Positions 14,873 through 26,800 of a stretch of 64,000 nt of DNA are shown here, in pieces. Each line of letters starts with the position of its first letter. The first letter of the stretch is position 1. This stretch comes from Apteryx mantelli (lineage: Eukaryota > Chordata > Aves > Apterygiformes > Apterygidae), in the NCBI RefSeq assembly GCF_036417845.1, contig NC_089979.1, positions 1,541,424-1,605,423 of the forward strand. Direction: 5' to 3'. The position numbers and the translations under genes were made by a program. Under the pieces are notes generated by a model. That model was not told where the DNA came from. It worked only from the letters and a program-made list of their open reading frames with translations, and did not search any database.

Positions 14873-17800
14873 GTAGGAGAAGTTTATTCTGGGGTAACAC
14901 TCACACATGCAAAACTGCTGGATCAGGATTGAGCTGAAAGAATTTGCATGTGTAGAAGATGGGTGTCCTTTGCGTCGGCGGGGTCAAACGTGTGCATGCT
15001 GCTGTAGGGAGAAGGTGCTCCTGAGCCATGAGCCTGTTTGTGGGGCAGGGTAACTAGGGGGAAGCTCCTGCGAGGAGTCCCCTCTCTCCTGATGAACGCT
15101 CGTGGCTTAAAAGATCCCCATGAAAAGAGGTAGTCATTTGACATGTGTCACCGGAGAGGTTAAACGTTTAAAGTGAGAGCTGGGAGTTGAGCTGGGGTTT
15201 GGCCCTCTAGACATGGGGGACTTTGGGGCAAAGCCCTTTTCCATGTTGCTGTTAGATACAAAAAGCTCTAAAAGCGAAAAGTTGGAGGGAACAATTATGT
15301 GGTTTAAGCAGGCCTGTTAGGATGATGGAGGATGTCGTGTTTCGTCTTTGAATTTGCTTAAAATGGTGCTTCTTTGCTCTGTATGTCTATTAAAACTGCC
15401 ACAATGTTCCTCAGAGAAGCAGTTATCCCCGCTTCTCCGGGAGAACTCAGTGCACAGCAGGCTGGCCATTAAACTCCATGCAAGAAGTGACTGTATTTCA
15501 GTGTCGCTGCCAGTACCCAGCTTGTCAAAGAGGCTTGGGGGCAGCGGAAACGCTATTTAGGGCAGCAGCCTGGTAGGAGCAGGTGCTTTGTTTGCTTTTG
15601 GGTGGGGGAAGGTGGCCTTACTAACCTGTGGGACCATTCTGTCTGGAAGCTGCTGTTAAATTTGGGCCACGGTAGAAAGACTGGCTGGATTACTGCTGAT
15701 TTGATGCGCATATATTGTGGCTGGGTAGAAGAATTCATTCGAAAATGGTAGATGACCTTTGTAGTTGTAACTCTTGCAGTTATGAATTGGACTAATACCT
15801 GCTTAAGGACAGAAACATCTAAAGGATTCTTTTTTTTAAGTCTTTGGAAAGGTGCAGTATGATAAAGTGCTTTCTCTGTTGGATATGTGCTTTTATATAC
15901 CACTGGCTGAACCCTGAAGTCTGCTGAGTTGAGGACTGTAATGCCTTGGGAGCTTGTCTGAAGGCCAGTGCTTAGATGTTGTTTTGCAGTGCTAAGGTGG
16001 AGGCTGTTCTACCTGCAAAAAAGGCTCTTGAAGCACGAGCTCTCGCTTCTGACCCTCTTGGTCCTTAAGTTTGTTAAGATTTGTTGGAAAAGGTTATGTC
16101 AAAGGGTGTAGTTTGGGGGAGAGGGTTACAGTCAAGCTTTAGAGTGTGTGTACCTTGTCGTGTCCTATTTGGAGTAGTTTTCAGTTGGCAAGAACTAGAT
16201 TTTTGGTCATGTTTTTGACCCTTCCCTAGGAAAGTCCATGTGGTTACAAAACATGTGGCATATGTTTGTCTGTAGCTGGGATTCTCTGTTAAACTGGGTG
16301 CTTGTATTGGGTGGCAGCTCAAGCAGAGTTGTCTTGTTGGAGAGTTGAGTGCTGGGAAGGGCTTGAATTTGGAGGACGTACATCGTATAGTGGCCTCGGG
16401 TCTCTTTTGAACGGGTAGGTGAGGAAGATACAGAGGCTACTTGCATGGAGATGTTTTCCTGGAGAACCTCAGGGCCTGCGGCGTTTTGAGCTGACAAGGA
16501 AAAGGTTTGCGGGTTGCTGTTAGTTGCTGTCTTTGTGTCATGTGGTAGAACCTGGCACATGGTGCCGCTTCATTGCGATGCTTGGTCCCTGCTCTTACCA
16601 CCTTCTTGATCTGGTCTGTAGGTGTCGTCTGGCTTAAAATAATGGCACATCCTCTTTTACCGTTGCGGTGGCCCCATCATTCGCCTTCTAGTTGTGAAAT
16701 TAAACAACCTTTGGAAGCTGCTGCACTGAAAAAAAATAACTTAAACCTTTTCACAGCAATATTAGAATACTTTATGCTGTCCCTTCCTATCACAGTGATA
16801 GGTGTCTGTCTCTTGCAAATGTGGCACTGTTGATGATTTTAACTTCTAAACAATTATGGCAACTTCCAAAAGGGCTTGTATGCAGTTATCCGTGGTGCCG
16901 CTGTAAATTGTATATGCATCTGGATTCGGGAGGCTGATCACTGTTGGTGCCAGGCAGTATGCTACACTGGGCCACTTATTACAGGAGGACTCAGTAGTGC
17001 ACCTCGTGATGCATTGTGTGACCGGGGTAGACACATGTGTACTAGTATTCACTAAGAGACCCAACAGTTGATGTCAACACGGTTTAGATTCATGTTCAAG
17101 GAAGACTGAAACTGGTTTAAATTTGTGAGCAACAGTGTCCAGAGCGCCCTGTCACGCACTGAGCGCTCCCTCGTTGACATGCTATAGTGTGGCACGCGCG
17201 CTGTTTGGAGCTGCGTGTTCTTCAGTCTTTGGTTTCACTCTGGCCAGGTGTCTTAAGAATGAAAAAACGTTTTTTGCCGCTTGGTTGTCTCACGCGCAGG
17301 ACATCTTTCTCATCAGCAGGCTCAAATGTGTGTCTAATGTGATCTAGAAAATCCGATTCCAGATGGCGTTTTGTGGAAGCAGGTACAGATCAGCTGATGT
17401 ATTCTGTCCCCACTGGGTACTCTGTCACTAAATGCAGGCCAGGCAGATGGGAGGGTGATTAAAACGCCCTTCCTTCGTAATAGGATCCCATTTATTTAAA
17501 GCTTTCCACCAGAGGGGAAACTGCTGAGTGCGGAATTGCAGTTCTATGGGAGAAGGAAATGCTGTTCTGACAAGAACAAGCTTCTGCAAGCGGCTCACCT
17601 TAAATACGTCCAGGAACTCACTTTGTTTCTTCCTCTCTACAGAAAAATGGCAGTCGACTTCCTTTCACATGAGAAGATCTGGTTTGAGAAATTCAAGTAT
17701 GATGATGCTGAGAGAAGATACTATGAACAGATGAATGGGCCAGTTAGTTCTTCACAGCAGCAGGTAATGTTTGTTTTCTGGTGTGGCTGGTTTAGCAGTG

Positions 17801-20800
17801 TGCTGCAGCTTAAAGAGCTAGTACAGAGAGGAGGCAAAAGAAGGACCCTATCTGCCTGGACATGTATTTCTGTATTATTTCCACTTTGGGTGCGGCTTTT
17901 TCCAAGTTTGAGAGTCTTCTCTTGGGGCTCTCTAAGCCTACATCCCCCGTTATGCCATGGTTTGTCTTTTGACTTACCATCTTCTGTGGACCATGAAGAA
18001 TTTCTCCAGTATGACCACTGTGTGGTGGAAGAGTAAGGGGTTGGTGTTGGGAGATCAGGTGCCCTTGTCTGAGATGTGGCAGAGTTGAAGAAATAGAGAA
18101 ACAACAGCTGCATGCTCTGAGAGCTGCTGTTTTATTGATGTGGGTGGGTGGTATGGTAGGCTAAGAATTGACCTGTACCCATTCAAACAGGGGAAACGCT
18201 GTTTTGCTCGGGTTTTGGAGCACCTAAGCTTTTCTTGGCAAGGGATATACTGGAGATCAAATGCTTCATGTTTGCGTAGGGCTACCGTGACTCCAAAGAG
18301 ACCAGGAATTATGTTCCTCTCTTTGTACCCTTTGCAATGTGAAGTGTCCTCCTGTGGAAGATCCTGCATCGGAGTACTGATGAGTGTGTGGGAGCAGGAG
18401 GAGGGGAAGCACAGTGCAGTTGCAGCGCACCTGAGCTAAAGTAGTTCACACTTAACTATCAGCCCTAAATTATTACTATTTAAAGCACAGAGATGCTGTA
18501 ACCTCCTCCTGAAATGTAAAGAACTGTTAACTGTGTGTGCTTTTGATTCTATAGAAAGCTGCTTAGAGTTTTAAATGGCTGTCTTGCGAATGGCAAGTGT
18601 TTAAAGGGAAGCTTGTTGCTTAAGTAGCAGCTTCTAGGCATGTTCTGCTCCATTCCTGCTGCCCGTGCTAGCGTAGTGGTAGCACAGCACCTAGGACGCT
18701 TGCATAAAAGTTAGAGGCTACAGATAAGCACTTGAAGCAGATGCTAAAGAGCAAATCTCTACAATGCTCTTAGAAGAACGGTTAGACTATTTCATGCCAC
18801 ATAAGAAGCTTTCAATCAAGAAAAAATTCTGCATGTGAGAATTGGCGTGAAGGCTCTGGAGGTTCTGCGGGAGTTTATCACCCGCTTTTCTGCTAAGAAA
18901 AAAAGATCCACACTCTGTAAAATCTGCCTCCAGCCTGGAAGTGGACATCCACCTGAATGTGTCCAGGTCATTGCTCTTGAACGGGCTGTATGACATAGAC
19001 TTTTGGGCTTCTGCTTAATTTCCAGTGGATGGTTTCATGTCTTGGATCTTGTTGATGGGGTTTCAGTCTGGGAGAGGCGAGGAGTGACTGGAGCATGGAA
19101 ACTGAACTTGTGCCCTAGGAAGGGAATCTTCCAAGTCCAGGTTAAGGCACAGGGCCTGGGGAAAAAACACTTGTGCTGCTGTGCCCTGAGTCGCACCTTG
19201 TTGGATAGAAGACTTCAGTTACCAGGGCTGTCACTTTTTGCCTGAATAAAATTACAGGTAATATTAAGGGAAAAAAAAGGGCTGCCTAATGAGATCTCTA
19301 AGGATGTGTGGCAATGAGTCCAACCCCCTGCCTGACTGGCGGTCATCCAAACTGTTCGGGATAGTGATAAGGAGAATTTAAAAAGCTCTTGACTGAATGA
19401 TCTTGTGGACACGTGGTCTGATGTGACCAAGGATTGCAATCCATGCTATTTGGTTTCGAACCAGTCCTTCTTGCGGTTAATTTTGCAGTACTTGCTGAAT
19501 CATTGGAAGAAAAAAATAATCAAAAAACCCCTAGTCTTCCCCTTTTTTAACTTCCCTGACCAATTTCCCATGTTTCCTATTTTTTTTAAAAAAAATCTTG
19601 GTTCTTTCTGCACTGTTTGCAGGAGAACGGAGCCAGCACGATCCTACGCGACATTGCCAGAGCCAGGGAGAATATCCAGAAATCGCTGGCCGGAGTGAGT
19701 ACCCAAGCTCTCTCACCAGCTGGCTACCCGCAATCATTTTTAGCTGTGGTGCATCTCACAGGACTCCACTGCGACCACTTCATAGATTTTGTGGCTTCTT
19801 ATTTTTAAGTTAGAGGAGATGACCAAGGTGTGCAGTGCTGTGTACCACCAGCATAGCTCCATCTGATCAAGAGCACCGTTACTGCCAGAGTGCATGCTGC
19901 TTACCTGCTTGCCAGACTGTAGTGCCTTCTAAAATAACTGGATTTGGGTTAAAGCTCTTCAGCTGTTCATTTCTTTTTCTCTTAGTGGAATTTGTTCCCA
20001 CAAGTCTTACATGAGAAGTAACAAGTTACTGCTAAAATCACCTTGCTGAGTAGCCAAGTACTGAGCTGCCAGCGTGGGTATGTTTGTCTCTTGGGGTACA
20101 CTGAGCTGCCACCTTCTCTTTCCTATTTTGCTTTCAGTTAGGGTATGTGCAAAAAAATGGTATCTTCCATCTGCTGCATCTAGGGAATTCAGCTTGGCTA
20201 CTAGCTTTAACTCTAGACCATCCCATAAAGGTTCGGGAATGTCCTTTCTAGAGGTGTTTTGGTGCTGGTATGTAAATGAGTCATCAGAGAGCGCTGTTAT
20301 AACTCTTAATTTTTCAAGAGGAAATAAGTCTTAAACTAATAAGTGGGGTTTTATTGATTTCATGGGTGAGGAAAAAGCAGTCACAGGATGCAGCCCGTGT
20401 GCCTTGATTTCTTACCTCTCTAACGGGACTACTACGTACTTGCACATATGTTCCATCTGAGGGTATCTGTCCTTTACACGTAGTGATTTGGCCTCACAAC
20501 CCCCTCTTGGAGTAGATAACACTGTGCATTTCTGGATCAGTATTCTAACAGAGAATTCAGCCTTTCTCAATGGGAATATCTCCTATTCCTCCTTTCTTAA
20601 CACAAGGATGCGTATAGCTGGGATGGATGCAGTGGAATTAATCTAATTGCTTTTCCCGTGGTGGTCTCACTGTGCCAGTTGAACTTGACGCTCCGAAAGC
20701 AACTTTTACATCTTTGGAATAACTGCAGCTGCTCACGTGAGTGATCCAAGATAGTACAGAACTGGAAACTTGGAAATGGATGCAGGAACAGCAGGGTCGA

Positions 20801-23800
20801 TTTGAAGAAAAGCTGGTGGGAAATAATTAGATTTGCCTTGGTTATTTTCAGTGGTCCTGCATACAGCTTAAACGCTGGAATCAGTGGAGAGTTAGAACAG
20901 CTTAGTAATATTATTAAAAAATGTGTTGAGGAAGAAAATATGTGGAAGTAAAATTTTCTAATGTTGGTTTCTGATGTTTAGCATCAGTATTCCAGCCAAC
21001 AGCTTGGGAAAGTAGGGAAAGATCTTCTGAGCTAGCTAGCTTAAGTTCAGATCTTCAATAACCTGCTTGAGCTTTCAGTAGAAATCATCAGCCCTTGTCT
21101 AAGTCTTTCAGCTTGGACTTGAGGCAAATATGTGTGGAAATAAGCCACTGTCCCAGACAGATTTTGAGAACTTTTTGCATGGAAAGCGTTAAAGGTCTTT
21201 GAAATGACCTTCTCGAACAGAGTGAAATCTAGGATCAGAGCAAAATGGAGCGTCAGCTGCTTCCTCCAAGACCTGCCCCCTCCAGGAACAGAGGCTAGAG
21301 GTGGTGAGAAGGAGCAGGAAACCTGAATTTAGATCACCAGGCAGTGCTGCTGGTCTGCCCTGAAGGTACATTCTCATCTTGGTGAATGGTCTGTGGTTTA
21401 CCAGATGAGGACCAGCCTGGGGGGGTTTCTTTTACTGGCCTGCAACTCCTGCTGTTCAAAGACTACTTCATGTGAGAAACATGCACGTTTGGGTCAGCCA
21501 AAATTGGGAGAGGGTGTTAGCAAAGCACCAGACTAGTGCCAGAACAGAAATTTGAGGATATAAAGTCCCTTGCATCCCTGTGATGCTTTTCTGGGGGTTA
21601 ATTTTGTTTGCAGAAATTCTCCTGTTGAGTGTTTGTTTCCTGTGAGGAAAGCTCAGCAGGCTTGAGAATTTAAGGTCAGGACTGAGCTGAAGGACCTCAA
21701 AATTGGAATAATCTATGACGTTCCCCAAAGTTCATTTCACAGAATGACAGAATGGTTGAGGTTGGAAGGGACCTCTGGAGATCATCTAGTCCAACTCCCC
21801 TGCTCAAGCAGGGTCACCTCGAGCACATTGTACAGGATCGCGTCCAGGCGGGTTTTGAATATCTCCAGAGAAGGAGACTCCACAACCTCTCTGCGCAACC
21901 TGTTCCAGTGCGCTCTCACCCTCACAGTGAAAAAGTATTTCCTCATGTTCAGATGGAATTGTCTGTGTTTCAGTTGGTGCCCGTTGCCTCGCGTCCTGTC
22001 GCTGGGCACCACTCAAAAGAGTCTGCTCCCATCCTCTTGACACCCTCCCTTCAGATATTTGTACACATTAATAAGATCCCCTCTGTCTTCTCTAGACTAA
22101 ACAGACCCAGCTCTCTCAGCCTTTCCTCAGAAGAGAGATGCTCCAGTCCCCCCATCATCTTTGTGGCCCTTCGCTGCACTTGCTCCAGTAGTGCCACATC
22201 TCTCTTGTACTGGGCAGCCCAGAACTGGACACACTGCTCCAGATGTGGCCTCACCAGCGCTGAGGAGAGGGGGAGAATCACCTCCCTCCACCTGCTGGCA
22301 ACACTCTTCCTGATGCACCCCAGCAGACCATTGGCCTTCTTGGCCACAAGGCCACATTGCTGCCTCATGCTTCACTTGGTGTCCACCAGCGCTCCCAGAT
22401 CCTTCTCCGCAGAGCTGCTTTCCAGCAGGGCAACCCACAACCTATCCTGGTGCATGCCGTTATTCCTCCCTAGGTGCAGGACCCTGCACTTGCCTTTCTT
22501 CAGCTTCAGGAGGTTCCTCTCCGCCCACCTCTCCAGCCTGGCCAGGTCTCTCTCAATGGCAGCACAGCCTTCTGGTGTATCCGCCACTCCTCCCACTTGG
22601 GTGTCATCATTTGGACTCTCCAGTGAAAGCTTGAAGGAAAAGCGCTATGTACTGCATTAGGGAAAAACTGTGCACTTTAATCTGCATTGCTGTTAGGGAC
22701 CCTCTCTAATAATTTAGCCAACCTATAACTGCCTTTCTGTTCCCAAAGCGTGCAGTTGCTTGGATAAGCAGAGCACAGGGTAACAGTGACCTCTTCCTCC
22801 TCTTCCTTACTTTTTTGTGATCCCGTTTTACTGTTCTTGCCTTACCCTGGCTTATACAGTATCGCAGAGAGTTTACCTCTTCGGTTTTTCAGATTACCAC
22901 ATCTCTGCCATGAAGCAGTAAAACACAGTAGGATCTTCTGGGTTGGTGTGTGGGTTAGAAAGACTGAGCTGTCGAGAAACAACTCCGAAACAGCGGCTTT
23001 TGCAGCTTTCATTTCTGAAGGATTGTTGTTAATCCTGGACAGCTCTGACATGGAGCAGGCTTGATTTTAGAATACATTTAAGCTTCGTTTCCATGTCTCA
23101 GAGCAAAATGTATCCTGCTGGATCTGCAGGATAATTCTGGAGCATGTTTTTCTAGCCAGAATTTAGTCTTTCCTTCCACCTAAACGTGCAGAATTGTTAG
23201 GAATCGAAGATGAAGCTAGTGAAAAGTTGGCTCTTGTGAGATGGGGAGATGGAAGACTAGTGCTTTTTTGCTTTCTGTGAAATTCATCCAAGGTCTGTTT
23301 TAGATGTGCTTCAGCTGGGTAGTGTTGTTTTGAAATGTGTGCTGGGGCATTAGGATTGTTGAAGTAGTGATTTGTATCTCCCAAGGGAGAGTACAAAACT
23401 CTCTGATGCCGGAAACATTTGTTTGCACATACCTTTCATCCTGCTTTGCATGGTCATCTCTGCTTTAAACGATCGCTCCGGTTTACATCTACTAGATCAC
23501 TAATACTTTCCTATGTATAAAGTTTTTAACTTCTGTAGCACTGCAGCTCGTGGCATTGAGACTACAGGTGGTGAGAGATGTCACAGGTGGGGGACGGAGG
23601 TGTGGAAAGGATTGACTTGCCTGAGATGGTATAGCAAGTCCAACAGAGCTGGCGACTGAACTTTTAGTTCCTAAAAACTTGTCCGAGGCTGCAAAAAAAA
23701 AGGGATGACATTGGGTAGACCACCGGTGTAGGGGTCTGAAACTGTTATTCCGTGCTTTGCCCCAGCTCCCTCTGTTAGAAAAGCTCCCCAAAAAGCTATG

Positions 23801-26800
23801 CATGCACCTCTGATCCTGCAAGAGTGTTCGGAGGCCATGTTCAGAAACACATCTGCGTGCAGGTAACGGTCACACGTTCTGCAGGAACCCGGTCAGAGTC
23901 CATCCCGTTGGTCTCACGTGAGTGAAAGCCTCTTCCAGTTCTTGAGCATCGCCTCCCTAGAGGTCACTGAAGCGTCTCTGAGCATGGCCAAACCTTCCAT
24001 GTTTCCAGAGCTCAGGCAGACTGACCTGAGGGGAGAGGTGTTGCACCTCTGTGTGCATGAAATGGGGTTAATTTTTGTACAGAGCCATGCGTGCCCTACA
24101 AACTTGATATCAGAGAACGTACGCATTTTCATATCTGCAACAAAGTGTGTTTTAAAAAAAGAAATAAAATAAAAAATTGTTCTTCCATAACGGTTAAGTC
24201 AAGTTAAGGGAAAGTGTCAATACCTCCAGTTACTTCATGTAGGGAAGGAAGGGCCAACTTTCCAGCTGTGTCAGTTTTAGGCCTGACATAGTAAGGAGCT
24301 CTTTGCTGTAGTTGTCCAGACAGAGATTTATCAGTCTGATACAAAAAAGTGTAACCTTTGCCATTTTTTATTTCGTCAGTAGTCAGTGCTCTCGTCTCTA
24401 ATTTTTAAAGTATGTTTTAGAAAGTCAAACTTAATGCTGGGCCCTCTCCAATTTAAAAAGCCCTTTGGTGAGATTAGGAGACTAGATTCTAATTTCTACC
24501 CTTCATAAGCAAAAAAAGTCCCAGGGATCTAATTTGCCTGCCTGATTGAGCTTATGTGTAGTTCTTGGTATGGCTCCAGGCTTGCTGAGCGCTTCTGCTA
24601 TGCGGAATATTTTGAAAGGGTTGCAGTGCTAGTCAGTGCATTACTGACATGGGATCAGCATAAAAATTGTGGCTTAAGCTTGAAAAAACCCAAAGGTTTT
24701 AAGAGCTCTCATCATAAGACAGTGCAGGTAGTAACTAAAAAGTGGAATTCCTAACATTTGGGATTTTGAATTACTGTGCTTGATAAAATTCACGAACATT
24801 TGTTTTGAACATCCTCTTGGCCCAGTTGGGTCAGAAGAAGCAACTCTTGCATGCGGGAAAGAACAGACGTTAGGTAACGTGCAGGTTATGTTGGTGACCA
24901 TATGTTTCTGAAAGCTTAAAACATCCCCAGGGCAAGTCCTCAGTCTCATAAAGGCCACTTTTCTCTAACAGCAGGGCTTGACCATCTTCCAGAGCTGGGA
25001 TCTTTGTTCAGCGTTGCGCCTTGCGCTCTTGGACCTTCCTTTAGGGCGCTTACAGGTTCCTAAAGAATAGCCAGCCCCGTTTGTCAGGACTTTGCGTCTC
25101 CTTTGCTTCATCTTCGGGCAGGCCACCCTCTTTTCTCCCCTGCAAGCGATGGCTGTGTTCAGGCTACCCCTGCCCTGGGGTTGCCTGCTGATAGAAATAA
25201 TCTCCGAATTCCCTTGCGTGTTCATTTAAAGGTTGCGCTCTGCCTTGCCTGCCGGCACCGCGAGCCCCCTCCCTGTTGTAAACCTCCTTTTTAAACAGAC
25301 GTGAAAAACGGCACAGCGGAGCAAGCAGATCCTCGTTTAGTAGTCTAGTAGGAAATATGAAGCCTCTACTAATGCCGCAACTTAGCGTATACAGGGACCG
25401 CTGCTGCTGAATCGTTTTGTCCACGTGCACAGCACTGAACTGTTTATGTGAGTTTTGCGTGCGTTCGCCCCCTAATTGCATCCAGGTTGTGAATCAATCC
25501 TGCTACGCGTACGGCAGCAGCTTTGCAGCTGAGAAGTCCTCCTGGAGGTGAAACGACTCCCCGCAGAGCCGCTGAGCTGTCTGTGCTGCAGCTCCTCCAG
25601 CGCTTGTGTTCCCTGCCTAATTGCATACTGATGGGCAGGTGCAAATTAAATGCTCCACTGAGGAAGCTGACTCTCTTCTGGGCTCCGTTATCTATATTTG
25701 CATCTTCACCGTGGCCCCACTTTGGATAAGGCGGCAAGGGAGTAATTTATTTGTGCATTGCGGAGCTCTGCAGTTGCTTTGTGCAATTCCCTGGGTTACG
25801 TGTGCTGTGCAAACAGCAGCTGATGGCAATATACGGTTAGGTTTTCTTACCTCAGGATTTTATGCTACTGAAAAATAGTCTGTGGTGGTAACAACATATC
25901 TTATTTCCATGTCTGCCCTTGTTTAGAATAGCTTCATGTAGAGCAGGGTCTTTCAAAGCCCTCTTGCAAGCCGTACCTACGCTCTTTTCTGGAAGGTGTC
26001 AGATTCTTTCTCTTCACACTCGTCACCTGAATGACACTTCCGCGCAAGGCTGGCAGGTTCCTTCTGAACTAGAGGCATCCTGCCAAGCTGTGGATATTCT
26101 TGCTGCGTGACTGTGGGGAGGAGCAGTGCTGACCCACCCGGCGCGAGACCCCAGGATGCCAGCTGACGAGTGTAAGCGTAGACAGCGCTATCTCAACTTG
26201 GAATTTTTTTTTTGCATCTTTGGGGCGTTCGGTTAGTGACTGTGAGGCTGGCAAGACTTTATGTGGCTTCTTAAATATTACTGACAGGGGAGAGAAATTT
26301 GGAGGCGGAACTGAGTTCTGCAGCAAATGGTTCTGCTAAGCCTGAGACAGGGCTTAAAAAGCAGGCTGTTCTGCAGCACCGAAGAGGCTTAGCTGCGTTG
26401 CAGCATCTTTAACATCAGCAGTTGTGGGCAGGTTAGCCAGAATTGCACACGCAGATGTGGAGCCTGTTGAAATGCTTCTGCGTTTAGCTTGGAAACGTGC
26501 CTAGGGCTTCAAACTGCCGGATGTCTGTAGTGCTTGCTGCTTAGCTGAGCCAGCAGGCATTTTTGGGAAGGAAAAAAAAAAAAAGCTGTATATCTATTTT
26601 TGCAGGTGTAATAACTCCTGTGTTTGATTGTAAGGAGAACAGGGGGAAAAAAACAACAGTGTTTTGGGGAAAGGGGGTGTAGGGATGGATGTGACTATTG
26701 TGAGAATTCAGGCTTTTCCTTAAATTGACTTAGACCTTGGCCCTGATGATGCAACTGGAACAGGAGAAGGTCAGGTAATGGGTTTTTCTGAAGTTTAAGT

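Noticed and set aside
17536-18036. 166-codon open frame around the short-form EEF1D exon
   Set aside because: Only 17643-17763 is exon; the rest is read-through into both flanking introns, with clear AG and GT signals at the borders.
21752-22660. 302-codon plus-strand open frame
   Set aside because: Antisense of the CR1 ORF2 fragment; the minus strand carries the recognisable reverse-transcriptase sequence.
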